Assembly (NCBI GenBank): GCA_946406115.1
Contig: OX291551.1
Span: 10,602,001-10,666,000, forward strand
DNA: 64,000 nucleotides
Reading direction: 5' to 3'
From: Apoda limacodes
Taxonomy: Eukaryota; Arthropoda; Insecta; Lepidoptera; Limacodidae
In this document: positions 22,916 to 35,619 of the stretch, piece after piece
Position numbering within the stretch: the stretch's first letter is position 1
Layout of the letters: every line of letters begins with the position of its first letter
The notes under the pieces: model-generated
Databases searched by the model: none
The model's input: only the letters and a program-made list of their open reading frames with translations
Told to the model about the DNA's origin: nothing
Translations under genes and position numbers: made by a program

Positions 22916-25900
22916 ATAAAAGATACAAGGTATACTTTTTTTTACCTAAAATAAGCTTGTTATTAAAAGCTACATCAAATCTTATGTAAAAAAAGTAAAT
23001 GAAGTAGATACTTACTCGTCTAAAATGGGCCGACTATTCCCAATCATTGTTCACAGTGTAGTGACCGCAGACGGATACTTTAACTGCCCGGTATACCCGC
23101 TGGACGTCAGTTTGATGAGGGTTCGGGATGCCGAGTGGTCGTCAATGGCGTATGAAACTCTTCTGTTGCCGATGTAGATTACATGTTGAGGTTTAAAGGC
23201 GTGGTCATACCAAAATTAATTTTACACATAGAACATTGAATACACTTTACACACGAACAACATAATTTTAGATAGGTATAAAATATACGTATATCCAAAT
23301 AAATTCAGAACTTGATTTTAATTAGTTTTAATTTATATAAAATTTGAAACTTCAGATTACAAAATTCTGCGAAAAATAAGTATTATTTTCCTTTTGTTCA
23401 TTTATTTATTTACAATAATTTAATTATAAACTTGACGCACATAATTAAATTAGCTGTAGTCTTATTTATTCTTATGCGTTAATTTTACACATGATTATGT
23501 TTATGGTAGGTACATCACCATATGATTAGTTATCTAGGGATAATTTTTTTTTTTAGTTTAGAACATAACTAGTACATATTATCATAACAAGTTTCAAATA
23601 AAAACATAAAAGTTTAATTATTGTCATTTTAATTTGGTTTACCTATGCCTCCTGTACTTGAGCATCTTCAGTGTTATGAATGTTTATTATTTATATCGTC
23701 TTCAATTTTGTAGTACATGTTGTTACAAAGTTGTTGTTTCATAGTAGATTCATATTTACTAATTGATAGCTTTTGAATATTAGTAAGAAAAATTTATTAA
23801 GATTACAGATTTAAGAGAGATACAATATTTTATATCATAGTTTTAAGACATGACAAAAACTAAATTGTATGAGTATTTTATTTTCATCAGAACCTATTTC
23901 CATATTGTAAGTAAATATTTTCTCCATTTTCTCGTTTCGACCCTCCCTTTTTATTAGGTACAAAATTCGACAATATTACCTTTCTTATGAATTCATAAAT
24001 TATACATATGGCATTGATGTTTCCGTAAAAATATAAGCCAGAAAAAATAAGGGTTATTAACTTAAACAACAAATTCATTCAAATTTCAATCAGAAGAGTT
24101 GAAATTAAAATAAGCTAGTATAATGTTTATTATTAGATATTATATAACACATAAAACAACAATAAATAATATTACTGTTAAGATAAATTTAAATTTTCTT
24201 TCACGATTAGGCTTTAGCAGGGTAATTCTCATCGCCACGATTCTCATCGTCACCTTCGTGGCAAATTTAAGTTTTTGCTTATTTAAACAATTTGCGTTAA
24301 TAGCTTATAGCGCTTGATAAGACGAGTAAATTCATAAGTAAATTAGTCAGATCCTGAGTCTCGTTTGGCTGATATAATATTTTGAAGTTCTTGATCCCAC
24401 GAAAGTGACGCGATAAGCCACGAAAGTGACAAATAAACTTTACAGCCATTATTTTTTCACATTTTAAGTACTGTTTATGAGACTTAATGCTAATAAAATA
24501 ATTAATCAGGCAAATAGATCAAGATAGGCAATTACCAGTTTGGTCCGAGGCTCTTTATATAACTGATATGTTATTGTCAATTTAAACTATGTACATAACT
24601 TTAGTAATAACTTTTTATCATAAAACATTATTAATGAAAAAAGGTAATTAAGTGTGATTTTATTTACCAGTTAAGTACTTATCTTTATTTTATATAAATT
24701 TTTTTTACTTTAAAATACCCTCTTTATACATGTGAAAATATAATCACATAGGTTCTTACTATAAACTAAAGAGCTATATCTTAACTTATGGTGACTGTGC
24801 GTTAAAGTAGTAAACTAGGTATTTTGCTGCAACATGGCAAAATATTGGGCAATCTGGTAGAGGTGTTGACGTGCATATTCTTGAAGAAAAATTTAGATTT
24901 TATTGCTAGATCAGTTTCTAAAATAAATACGTATTAGTGGTTCACGTGGCGGACAAAAAAGTGGATCATTGACAATAGGAGAATTATTTTCGCAAATTAA
25001 AAGATCTTCTTGAAGAATACTGTTTGCCAACTGATTTTTTTTTTCCCCGGCAGCTACACTAGTCCTGACTATGGAAGCGGTCAAGGTAACGGTGTGGCAG
25101 GGGGTGCGAAGAATCCCCGGCAGAGATCCGGCTAACACGAAAACCGACAACTGGCCCTGGCAATGTATTAAGTATATTTTTACACAATAAAAACTATTTT
25201 CCTTATAGGGACTAGTTTAGAGTTAAAAAATATGTAATAATAATAAGCGTAAAATTGTATTAAGTTAGGTAAAAGTAGAGTAGGTTTGTTTCATTTTCCT
25301 TCTTTACTATTTCTTGATATCAAAAATAATAATGTGTGAGTACCGACATGTTGTCGACTTTGTACGCACGACTATACCCAAAAAAGCGGGAAATTTAGTT
25401 TAATATATGTACGTAAAACATATGTCATTTGTTGTGCAAAAATGTACAGAACTACTATGTAAAGTTCTATATAGACCGTATGTACGGTTATTAAGTTACA
25501 GGTGAAAATAGTTAGCGTTTTGAGTATTGTACATTCTTTCTCCCTCACTCCTCTGATAATAGACTGCGATAGAGATACAACAGGGATGGGTCTATGGGTA
25601 AAAAAGAGAAAGACTGTCTAAAAGTTTACCTGGCTAGGGTCATTAAGTCCTAAGGCTATGCCTAAAATAAGCATTACAGGTTAAAAGCACACCTTTGCCC
25701 CTACACGTAGGTATCTATACCGTTACGATAAGTAGTATGGCTAGGGCGCAAATTACGTGTAAACTTATGAAATACAATAGCTTATAACTCAGCAACCGGG
25801 TTACATAGGATAAAGATAAATGCATCACTAGATACCCTTCATAGGCATCTACCGAGACAAATAGGTTTCATACAGGTAACTTTAAGCCCTGAAGTGCAGG

Positions 25901-26639
25901 AGCACAAGGAAAATCCTGAAAACTTGTATCACACATTTTTTCATGATTTAACATACTGACAGACACCAAAAACACGGAAAGGTATGTTCGAATTTTAGGT
26001 CCATTTTTTGACATATAGCACAAAGTCTGTAGTCATCTAGTGTAGGCAGAAAGCCCTGAGAGCTAGAATTCTAGCTCTTCTCTCACTACGGCCTAACCGT
26101 AGACGATGGAACATACCACTATACGTCGTTGGAACCGCCTCCGAAAGCTCTATCTTAGGACACCTAAATCGTCATTGTAGCTCCTACCGTTTGGCTATAA
26201 AACCTAAAAATGTAAAACAGCGTTATTTTATAGTCAAGCCGCAAATCGTGTGACTGTAATGGCAATAGTCGATAGAGACCCCAACTGTCAGTATCGATTT
26301 ATAGCTAGGTAGATATACCTACACTTTCGATATATGTCTATATCGACTACTATATGTTGTCTTTCACTAAGTTTTTGTGTGGGCTAGATTTTCAGGCACC
26401 ACAGTAAGTACAAAAAGTTAAGTACTAAATATAGAAGGTTCTATGGAACAACCTCTTCCTTTTTATTTTTATTATAAATATAGAACGAAATTTGTATTTT
26501 CATTCAGTCAATCAAGAATCTTCAAAAGGTATCCATCAGATACTAATATATAATGTTTAAAGTGAAATAATATAAATATGTGTTAGAATTTGAGCTAGAA
26601 TGTAAGAATTAGAAGCATAAGTTAAATAAAATCGGTCTG
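22916..26639. other. Spacer between copy B and RTE element, no identified gene
   Basis: Mostly AT-rich. Two GC-richer patches stand out. One at 23010-23230 is exon-like (separate entry). Another at 25040-25170 has a minus-strand frame (24911-25150) reading LPGILRTPCHTVTLTAS and no known match. Around 26220-26400 there are several CGATAT/TATCGA words that look like degenerate palindromes. Nothing else is supported. Confidence 0.4.
23010..23230. other. Exon-like GC-rich island of unknown origin
   Basis: On the plus strand an ATG at about 23023 opens a frame of about 50 codons (MGRLFPIIVHSVVTADGYF at its start, ending LLLPM then TAG). On the minus strand another frame of similar length is open (includes VIYIGNRRVSYAIDDHSA and GYTGQLKYPSAVTTL), followed downstream by a good splice-donor-like GTAAGTATC, although a stop precedes that donor. 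I recognise neither product. It may be an exon relic of a gene or transposon. Confidence 0.25.
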
Positions 26640-28582
26640 TTGTGTGCATATACGCGTTCTAATATCTCAAGCGCCTAAGAAGAAACTCCTTGTCTCGGGC
26701 AAAGCCTTGTGCCACAGATTTCGAAGGGTCTGTCTGTTGACTTTATGGAAAAAGAAGGATTCGTTATGATGAATTCTTTCTTCAAAAAGCCACCCCACAG
26801 AAAATGGACCTAGATGAGCCCTGACGGTTTGACCAAAAACAAGATTTACTTTATCCTGACTTCTGATAGGCGAATATTCAGCGATGTCTCTGTGATCGAT
26901 TGAGTGAAAACTGGCAGCGATCACCGCGTGGTAAGAGGAACGTTGAATATTAACCTCGAATTTGAAAGTAGTCTATTGATAAGGTCTACGTTCCGTCCAA
27001 CGATTGCCTTCATACATAACCCCGAACACTTTCAGCTCGAACTTCAAAATCGCTTTCAGTGCCAAGCAGATTGCGAAAATGTGGATGGTTTAAATGATAG
27101 GCTGGTGGAAACTGACCAAGCTGTTGGAGCTTAGTTCTTCAAAGCTCGCCGCAAAAATAGAAGGCAAAAATTCTCAGATCAGACTCTTAATCTTATGAAG
27201 GTGCGGCGCGAAATGAAATTGCAGTCTTCATCTGATAGGTCCGAATACACGCGGCTCAATAGACAAATATCGAAAGCCATACGACGCGATATACGCCATT
27301 TCAACACATCACGTGTAGAAGAAGCTATAGAGCGAAATAAGGGCTCAAAAGTGTTTTCTAGAGACCTGTCTATTGGGCAACGATAGTTGACGAAGCTGAA
27401 GACCGAAACTGGCAAAATTGTTTCGTCCACACCTGAAATATTGAGAGAGATCGAGAACTTCTATAGACAGATGTACACCTCAACTTGTGATACTGTCAAT
27501 ATCACGGCCAAAGAACCCAGAGCCAAATTACCTCGACACTATACCGAAGATATCCCGGTCAGATTATATGAGATTAGAATAGCCTTGAAACAGCTTAAGA
27601 ACAATAAGGCGGCGGGCGATGACGGAATTACGTCAGAGCTTCTGGAAGCGGGTAGAACACCGATACTTAACGTCCTACAAAGGCTCTTTAATTCTGTTAT
27701 CCTCGAAGGCAAACGCCAGAAGCTTGGAGCAGAAGCGCGGTCATAATTTTCTTCAAAAAAGGAGACCTCACCTCATTGAAGAACATTAGATCCATTTCGC
27801 TTCTGAGCTGACATGGCTATAAGCTGTTTTCCAGGGTCATTACGAATCGTCTCGAACGCAAGTTTGACGAATTCAAATAAATAATAATTAAAATATACTT
27901 AAACTTTTTATATCTGACGTACGGAATATACTGATATACAGAAGACAGAGGAGTATAATAGGCATCTTTGCGTAGCGTTCGTGGACTATGAAAAAGCCTT
28001 CGATTCTATCGAGACCTGGGCGGTGTTACAGACTCTCCAGCGGTGCCACATTGACTATCGGTACATCGAAGTGCTGAAGTGTTTGTATAACAGAGCCACG
28101 ATGTCTGTCCGACTACAAGACCAGAACACGAAACCAATCCATCTGCAGAAAGGTGTGAGACAGGGAGACGTTATTTCTCCGAAACTGTTCACAACTGCGT
28201 TGGAGAATGTGTTTAAGCTTCTGGAGTGGGAAGGATATGGCGTCAACATAAATGGCGAGTTCATCACTGACCTTATAATCAATGTGTCTTGCCAGTGATG
28301 ACTTATGGTACAGAAACGTGGTCTCCTACTATTGGCCTCTTAAATAAGCTCAGAGTCGCTCAGCGATCGATGAAAGGAGCTATGCTTGGTGTTTCTTTGC
28401 GTGATAGAATCCGAAACGAGGAAATTGGCCGAAGAACTAAGGTTACCGACATAGCTCAAACAGTTAGCAAGCTGAAGTGGCAATGGGCAGGCCACTCCGC
28501 CCGTCGAACCGATAACCGATGGGGAAGAAAGGTTCTCGAGTGGCGACCACGGATCGGAAGACGCAGCGTGGGTCGGCCTTAG
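26640..28582 (+). pseudogene. RTE-clade non-LTR retrotransposon ORF2, decayed (family T)
   Basis: In one frame with several in-frame stops, the sequence reads the end of an AP-type endonuclease (MNSFFKKPPHRKWT, SPDG, then GSDHRVVRGT, whose His is catalytic in the family). It continues through the linker (27195-27746) into the RT: LKNNKAAGDDGITSELLEAG, KKGDLTSLKNIR, then VDYEKAFDSIE with the motif A Asp intact, and GVRQGDVISPKLF for motif B. The motif C block (FADD) is missing: a deletion joins 28276 to the C-terminal part at 28289 (MTYGTETWSP, WQWAGHSARR). The expected IDF of the endonuclease reads IYF. AT-rich filler replaces conserved sequence near 27880-27930. The 5' endonuclease half and the 3' end beyond 28582 are absent. 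Inactive. Confidence 0.9.
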
Positions 28583-29422
28583 ACCCATGTCTGGAGGTGG
28601 GGTTTTTGTGTTAATCTGTCAAACTGCCTATAAATATTCATTGTTTATGGTAGTGTCTGTGTGCATTATCGTAGTGTGTGTACGTCAACCGTTCGTTTTG
28701 CAGGTTTTGCAACCAAACATTTTGTTAGTAACATTTCGAAGCTACACGAACGATAGGTATCGGTGGCAAAACTGGCGTAATCAAAAGTGTGAAAAGTATT
28801 AATGGTGGGAACTCTTTATCTCAGAGCACAGAGATAGTCAAAGAGATGAAGAAAGACAAAGGGTGTTATCGCCGAAAATTTAACAGTTTTTAAAGGAATA
28901 ACTAAAACTAAAACAATTCCATGTAGACGAACAAAAGCTTAACTAAACTTTCTTAATAATCAAGTGCGTAGGCGTAGGAATCCTACGCCGAGAACTGAAT
29001 TTAACGCGGGCGAAGCCGCTGACAAAAACTAGTTATTTATAATAAATGACTTATTTGAAATCAACATTTATATTACCAATTTCTCTTCTTTAGAATTTCT
29101 CTTTAATTTTGCAATTTCATTCCTCGGGGAACGCGTAGGCGAACAGTATAATATTCGAACGTAGTTCAACAGTATAATATTCGAATTTAAATATGCCAAT
29201 ATTTCATATATTTAAATTAGTGTGCCTTATTTCTATAACAATTAATTTTACAACAAGGTAGAGTAAATCTTTTTTACCGAGTTAATGCCCCTGTTTGTCA
29301 ATCCCTCAAACATCCTACACCTTATGCTATGGGAATGAAGAATTTCATGTGGAAGAAATCGATTTATATGTAGGATTTCTTTTATTTTTTTTCAATTTGA
29401 AGTCCCGTTTTTCAAATATTTT
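28583..29422. other. Spacer with weak coding-like stretch
   Basis: A frame at 28587-28802 continues after one stop with WWELFISEHRDSQRDEERQR (28803-28882). Its polar, charged composition looks more like protein than the surroundings, but I cannot identify it. AT-rich DNA follows the Helitron end at 29032. Confidence 0.3.
28955..29032 (+). mobile_element. Helitron 3' end
   Basis: Contains GAATTTAACGCGGGCGAAGC, then CGCTGACAAAAACTAG and T, the standard lepidopteran Helitron 3' terminus with GC hairpin. A second palindrome, GGCGTAGGAATCCTACGCC, lies at 28972-28990. The 5' extent is not defined. Confidence 0.65.
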
Positions 29423-30366
29423 GATTTACAGTCGTTTAGTTTATGGTGAATATTGCACATACTGCCATTTCCAAACAAGACAAAAGAAACCCTAATGGGT
29501 TTTAAGGATTACGTCATCAAGTGACAAAAACGGAATGGCGGGGCTCTGTTCATGCATAGAATTGAGGGATGAAAATGTATTTGAGGTTCACGTGTAACAT
29601 TTAAGTTCAGGTTTTAATTATTACTTACGAGTTATAGCTCCTTAATAGAGCCTTATCAATTTTTATAACGAAAATTATTTTGAACAAAAATCTGTTTATA
29701 TTTTTTCTCAGATAGTTACGTTCTCGTATAGGTTATCCGCAATAATTCTTGCACTACGAAACCCTAAGTTTTTCCGTGTATAATACGCATCTGACCAGTT
29801 TTAGTATAGTGAAAATGGGTGAAAATTCTAATTTGTCTTGCAACACGTTCTAGGTGGTAATATCTCGATCACGACTCTTATTTCCAAAGCGGTGGTCAGA
29901 GATCGTAACATCAACAGATGTTATAAGAAAACTTTTAGACACCCTACTATTAGGAGAGAATGGATTAACAGAGAAAAGCTAAAGAAAGATATAGTGTAGT
30001 AATAAGATGTTTACCGCAATATATCTTCACAATTCCAAATACCCATATTGTGAAAATAAACTACAGCACCTGTACAAATTGAGCCTCGATATTTCTGTCA
30101 GTCGCACGCAAAACTCATAACTCACCTGCTTTGTGTGCACCAATCACAAAGATTTTGGAAATTCACGAACATAGGTTCATTGAGTATGAAGAAATAAAGA
30201 ACTACAATGTTGAAGAATTTGTACTGTGATTATATACCTATAAATATAATGGGTTCCTATTTTCTAGTCGCAATGGTTAATTACTGTTAAAATCACTTAT
30301 TACTTATGGAATTTGCAAATCAACCAAAAGTCGTAAACAAGATAATTTATTAATAAGCATAATTTA

Positions 30367-30627
30367 TTGCATTCCCATGCCACATATTTAGAAACTTGTA
30401 CATATTTTGCATTTCAACGCCTGTCTAGAAAAAAAGCTATTGGCACCTATATAATTTTATTTCTTACTTATTGGGTTATTTTTTTTATGATAACGACTTT
30501 TATTTTGACACCAGTGACTTATAAGTTTGAAAAAAAGATTTTGAGCAATACTAAACAATCACCGATAACTATTGTAATATTTGTTATGACGTCACGTCGT
30601 AAACCGAACTTTAAAATATGTCATTAA
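30367..30627 (+). other. Open stretch shared with copy B (see 16541)
   Basis: 86 codons, the last 65 or so aligning in frame with 16541-16750. The hydrophobic segment and the closing TSRRKPN are the same. Not identified; probably non-coding transposon DNA. Confidence 0.2.
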
Positions 30628-31375
30628 TATTAGTAAATTGACAATACATTTCTAATAATCAAATGCTAATTTTATATTAGGGGAAACGGAGAAACCAGCA
30701 TACATTTTTTATACATATTTGTTAACTACATGACCTTCCTTCCTACATGAATTCACCGCGATAAGATTATGTAACTCAATTTCAACATATTTTTCTAAAA
30801 AAAACTAGTCAGGTGCGAGTGAGACTACTAAAGGTTCCGTACCACCCCACAATGCTAAATCTTATGGAACCAAATTGATATTTTTCTAATAAATAAGTAA
30901 TATAATAGTCATTTTGCTTGTGTAAAATTGTAGTCACTTGTAATATTATTTATGAACAAAACGACCTAATATTTGGCCTATTTGTAATTATTTGTGTGTG
31001 TCATACCGTTTTTACCATATAACAAAAATAAAGAAACATTGTAGAAAATACTATTGTTTTTCACTTTTCATTTTTAGAGAAATTCGCCGTAACATGATAT
31101 AATGTGTGAAAATTTCATCTTGATAGTTATTACGGTTCAAAAGACAGACACACAGATGGTGTAGGCTTAATAATAGGGTCCCGTTAACACCCTTTGTACC
31201 CTGGTAATTCATTCCATATTGCTTACGAGCCGGGCTTGGCCGGCTTATTATCTTATATTTTCTCAAGCAATTATCTCAATTTTGACATCAAATCGAAGCC
31301 CATGTTATAGTTTCTAAAGCCTCGCCGAGACCGCAAATCTATGGCAAATAGAGCCGCAAAAACTAAAAATAGTTA

Positions 31376-32094
31376 CAGTAAAATCCCGATTATCCGAACA
31401 TCGATTAACCGGACATCCGATTATCCGGACTCATTCGTCACTGCTCTAATTGCCGTTTTACAAATGTTTTGACGGCGGCGCTACGATACATGTTACTACG
31501 AGTTTATACCCACCTCTGACCGTCACCGTATACTCCCACTCTCATTTGTTTGCGCGGGAGTGTTTGTTATTGTTTCATTTTCTTTGGTAGCGTTCAACTG
31601 ATAGGTTGTCTTTTATTTTACCTTACGTTTTGTGTTAAAATCTAAAAAGTCCAAGCAAAAAAGAGTAGTGTTGTCTGTTAAAGACAAAGTGGTAATTAAG
31701 AGTATCGAGTGAAGATAATTAAAAGGCGTTTTGTTCAAGATTTGTCCGCATTGAAGCAGTGAACAAAATGCATCTTATAAAAAATGGTGAAACCAAGTAA
31801 GTTGGCAAAATATATGGTGTAGGAACTTTTACAATATCAGACATTAAAAAGAATTCAGATTCCGTAATGAAATTTTAAATTATATAGTACAATGTAATTT
31901 ATTATCGTTATAGCTCGTAATTTAATCGTATTGTCTAAACGAGGGATCAGAAACCAATTACGTACATACATAATAAAAATTGATTAAAATTTAACATACA
32001 TACATACATACATATTGCTGTATTTGGCTTTGAAATCGATTATCCGGATTTTCGATTATACGGTTTTATTTGATCCGGATATGGGATTATACTG
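31376..32094 (+). mobile_element. pogo/Tigger-like DNA transposon (copy C)
   Basis: Starts CAGTAAAATCCCGATTATCC after TA (31374-31375) and ends ...ATGGGATTATACTG before TA (32095-32096). At 719 bp it is a non-autonomous, internally deleted derivative. The start of the psq HTH is readable at 31650-31709, then a TGA. The second half of the domain is out of frame at about 31740-31830. Confidence 0.85.
31650..31712 (+). pseudogene. Tigger transposase N-terminal HTH remnant (copy C)
   Basis: Twenty codons read SKQKRVVLSVKDKVVIKSIE and end at TGA (31710-31712). This is the classic start of the pipsqueak-type HTH of pogo/Tigger transposases (basic residues, then LS.KDK). Copy A has lost most of it but preserves the second half, so the two copies together identify the domain. 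Confidence 0.65.
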
Positions 32095-32215
32095 TATTTT
32101 TTTGTCGTGTAATATTATTATATAAATATTTGTAACGGTTATAGTTTACTCGAAATACTTAGTAGTTAGATCCAAATATGAAGCTCCTTTCACTCGGGGA
32201 TAAATGGCAAAACCA

Positions 32216-32305
32216 ATGTTCGAAGTGCGGGCATCGTGCCACATTGTCTTCAGCCGGTACTTACAAACGCGGAATGCAACGAACGTCCGTTTGCGATGAT
32301 AGTAG
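32216..32305. repeat. Conserved GC-richer block, copy C
   Basis: Counterpart of 1829-1914; only a few differences from copy A. Confidence 0.7.
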
Positions 32306-32817
32306 TTGACAAGTCATCTATTGACATTTTAACATCAAAAACTGTTATTGCTTTATACATTTAGGTACCTAACGATTCAAATTTGAACAATTTATATTAG
32401 TTAAAGCCTGCAGCTTGACCCAATTTAAAATCTAATTTCCAAAAACGACTGTTATTTTGTAAGCGAAATGTGAAAGTGTATTTTTTTGGTATGAAAGTGT
32501 ATTCATTTTATATTCCAAAACTTTACTTGAACACGATATATGCTGCATAGGATAGGTATTTGTCACTATCGGACGCCACCATCCATCACAGTGTAGTATG
32601 GTGTTGACGGACCGCAATATATGCGCCTGAGACCTCGAACACACTAAATTATATTATTTTCAATCTATAGATTGAAAAATAATATAAAGCTTAGTATCTT
32701 ATAATAAGCAGTACCTTTATTTTTTTCATCAGACAGTTTGAAAATAATTTATTAATAATAATAATGCCACTGGCACGGAATTTACCCTCACACCTTAGAA
32801 CCTAAATGATCAGGAGG

Positions 32818-32990
32818 TGTGAGGTTCTAGAGGTTCTTCCTCTTGTGAACACTTAAAATGTGGAATAAGCTACCTTCCGAGGTTTTCTCTAGAGAATACA
32901 GTATGGAGTTCTTCAAGAAGAAAGTAATTAAATTTTAAAAGTGTCGACTATGCGCAAGTAATGTCCCTGATGTAGCAAGTGTAAGCTATG
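32818..32990 (+). pseudogene. Family J 3' coding fragment (copy C)
   Basis: Reads MWNKLPSEVFS in one frame and a MEFFKKKVIKF segment, equivalent to copies A and B. Confidence 0.7.
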
Positions 32991-33999
32991 TATGGCATAC
33001 AAATAAGAAATAATAGATAGCTCCTTTTCTGCTTCTGTTTGGTACCTTGGTGATATGAACTAGTACCTAACTTAAGCTATATAACACATGTTAACTAATA
33101 AACTAAACTGGATATGAACTTAACTTTCAAAACAATTTAGTTTATGTTATATTAAGTCTTTTGATTAATTAAACCAGATTAGATACAAGATTCCTTGAAT
33201 CATCTTCAAAGAGTATTCTTGTTAATTACAAACTTGTCAGGTATCAGGTTATATTACAAATTTTCATAAATGGGACCCTGTTACAATTTTATTACAACTT
33301 CTTAAACAAGTTTTATTATTACAATTACAATTAACTAAGAAAATTGTACAGTTTATTTTATTCAAAAAACCCGCTAAGTATTAAGGTTCATACATGTTCT
33401 AAAGTGAGAACTGTTGCAGACTAATTAATTGGAAGTATTTTTTATTTATTATTATTATTGTGATTTTTTTTAATCGCTGGAAGTCATGGTTAAAGAGTTA
33501 GAAGGCGGGCACAAATAACTGGCAGCTTTTGTCACTTAGGTGCACTCTCTGTGAGAATGCAACTAGAGTCGAAGTTTTTAAAATCGTGACTTCATTTTCA
33601 GATATCTAATAATCACATATCAACAAAATAACTTTATGGCCTTGACCGAAAAAAGTAAATATTCCTGGAGAGTTTTAACTTAGAGGTACATGACTCTGCC
33701 ATCGCATTTTGCAAATAGCACGTAATTTTTTCCGAAAAATGACGTTGTTATTTGTCCTAATGTCAATCAATCAATTTAGTAGCAGTTAAAGGCTTTTTCC
33801 GACACTATTACACTCAGGTTTTCACCTGTCTCATCTAGCTACTTCCGGCTACCTTTTTTTAGGTCATTGATCCATGTTGTGGGAGGGCGACCGATTATTT
33901 TGTATGTTTAGTATACCTAGTAGGCACATGTTCTCTGTCAAACTTATAACTTAACTGACAAATTTACATCACAATATATTTCGAAGCAATATACAAATA

Positions 34000-34275
34000 C
34001 ATACAACTTAACTACTACTTATATATTTGTGAATGTCTGTTTGTTTGTTCTTGCTTAGCGTTGCTACAGACCAACCAAATGAGCTGATTTTTGGCACAAA
34101 GATAGTTGAAGAGACGGAGAAGGGCATAACCTAATTTGTATCCCTGAAAAGTTCCCGCAGGAATAACTTTTCCCGAATTTTATGTAGATTAACATCTGCA
34201 ATGAATTATCTTTTTTCTGTATTCAAAGACTACTTGACCAAATTTAACGCAAGCGGAGCCGCAAACAAGAACTAG
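34000..34275 (+). mobile_element. Helitron 3' portion (copy C)
   Basis: Same element as 3586-3889 and 20560-20857. The end AACGCAAGCGGAGCCGC...GAACTAG with host T (34276) is intact here. Confidence 0.65.
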
Positions 34276-35267
34276 TTGTTTATATATATTAAATGGTGTT
34301 ATCACGTTAGACAAGTATTTCAGTATAGCCACAGATTATATAATACTATACGTAAGTATAGCTATCAAATGTACCTATTATTCGTTTCAGTTTTGTCGTC
34401 AACAGAGACACAGTCATTAAAGTTTATCGTTCGTCAAGTGTCGAGAGTCAGCATCTGCTAATGTTTTAATGAAAAGGGAAATTGGGTGATTATTTATGTT
34501 ATTGTTTCATAGTTATCTAGGGAAGTAAAAAATAATTATTGTTACTTATTTCTCGATACTTAATGTGTTTTTGATAGTTTTATTTTAAAAGCATAGCTTT
34601 TACCCAAATTTAGCTCTTTCTGGTCTAAAAATCAGGTTGTACCGTTGCACCGTGGCAAGGTAAAGTAATAGTGTCCTACGGTGATACCCGCGGAAATACC
34701 TATTCCCGTGGGAACCAAACGACCGAGACAGAAACATTCAGAATTTACAGTAAATTAAGTAAGAAACGAAATTACTACTTTGGTCTTGTTGACATCCCAC
34801 TTTAATTTAAATTACTTCTTCATTATTTACTTTTAGAGTACATAAATTCACTACATGGTACTTACATAAACAATCTAGAACATAATTCCCATTGTATACT
34901 AAAAAAAACTTAAAATATTGTTCCATTATAAATAAGGCCACCGTAACAAAATTGATCAAATTATGTAAGACCTGTCCATTATTTACTATGGTAACAAAAA
35001 TCTTCTGATGAGAACTTCCAAGTAAATATATTTCTAATCTATTTAAGCCGTAGATTGAATATTTATTCTGCACATTGCTTCAAGAATTTGTTTCGAATAG
35101 TTTTACTTTTAGTTTAGTAACACATTAGTTATTTTATCTTTTAAAACAAACACGACATAGATTTTTTGTCACTAACTCATTGATTTTGCCTTCAATATAT
35201 GGTGAAAGTATTATATTATAATGATTTATATTTAAAGCTCAAAATATACAGACAAAATAATCATGGT

Positions 35268-35562
35268 TTTCTTCCCCATAAGGTGTAACCAGCGGCTAGA
35301 TACACACCCACCCCATCATGTCATAAACAGGCTGTAACAAAATAGAGGTACTAAGCCAGCATCCCCTGAAAGCCTTAAAAGTATCCTAGCGTAGAACTTA
35401 AGACAATTCTTTCTGGAAATATGTGTTGGCGCTGTTGTCACTGTCAACAAGTGGTCTATAAATATTTTTAATGATAATAATTCAAAAAGTGTGTTTTTAT
35501 AAAAAAAATATCATTATTTAATACAGTGCAACTCATAATATTACGTGCTATTAACAATTTTT
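35268..35562. other. C-specific insertion of about 295 bp
   Basis: Splits the duplicated sequence between AATAATCATGG and TATATAGTAATAAATC, which are adjacent in A (about 4800-4820) and B. The inserted DNA begins TTTTCTTCCCCATAAGG and is AT-rich toward its end. No termini or target duplication were recognised. Confidence 0.55.
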
Positions 35563-35619
35563 ATATAGTAATAAATCTTTATTTTTAATTTTTGTAGGAT
35601 CACAAGATCACAATCACAA

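Larger units (their letters stand above)
29423..35609 (+). repeat. Segmental duplication, copy C
   Basis: Matches copy B from its start and copy A from 31219. Homology to A and B stops at about 35609, just after the shared GTAGGATCACAAGATC. It is interrupted by a C-specific insertion at 35268-35562. It contains the most complete Tigger of the three copies by structure (31376-32094). Confidence 0.88.

Noticed and set aside
24218..24260. Short tandem-looking ATTCTCATCGCCACG / ATTCTCATCGTCACC pair
   Set aside because: Only two imperfect units; too little to call a repeat family.
28055..28282. Minus-strand open frame opposite the RTE RT
   Set aside because: Shadow of the plus-strand RT coding sequence with motifs A and B.
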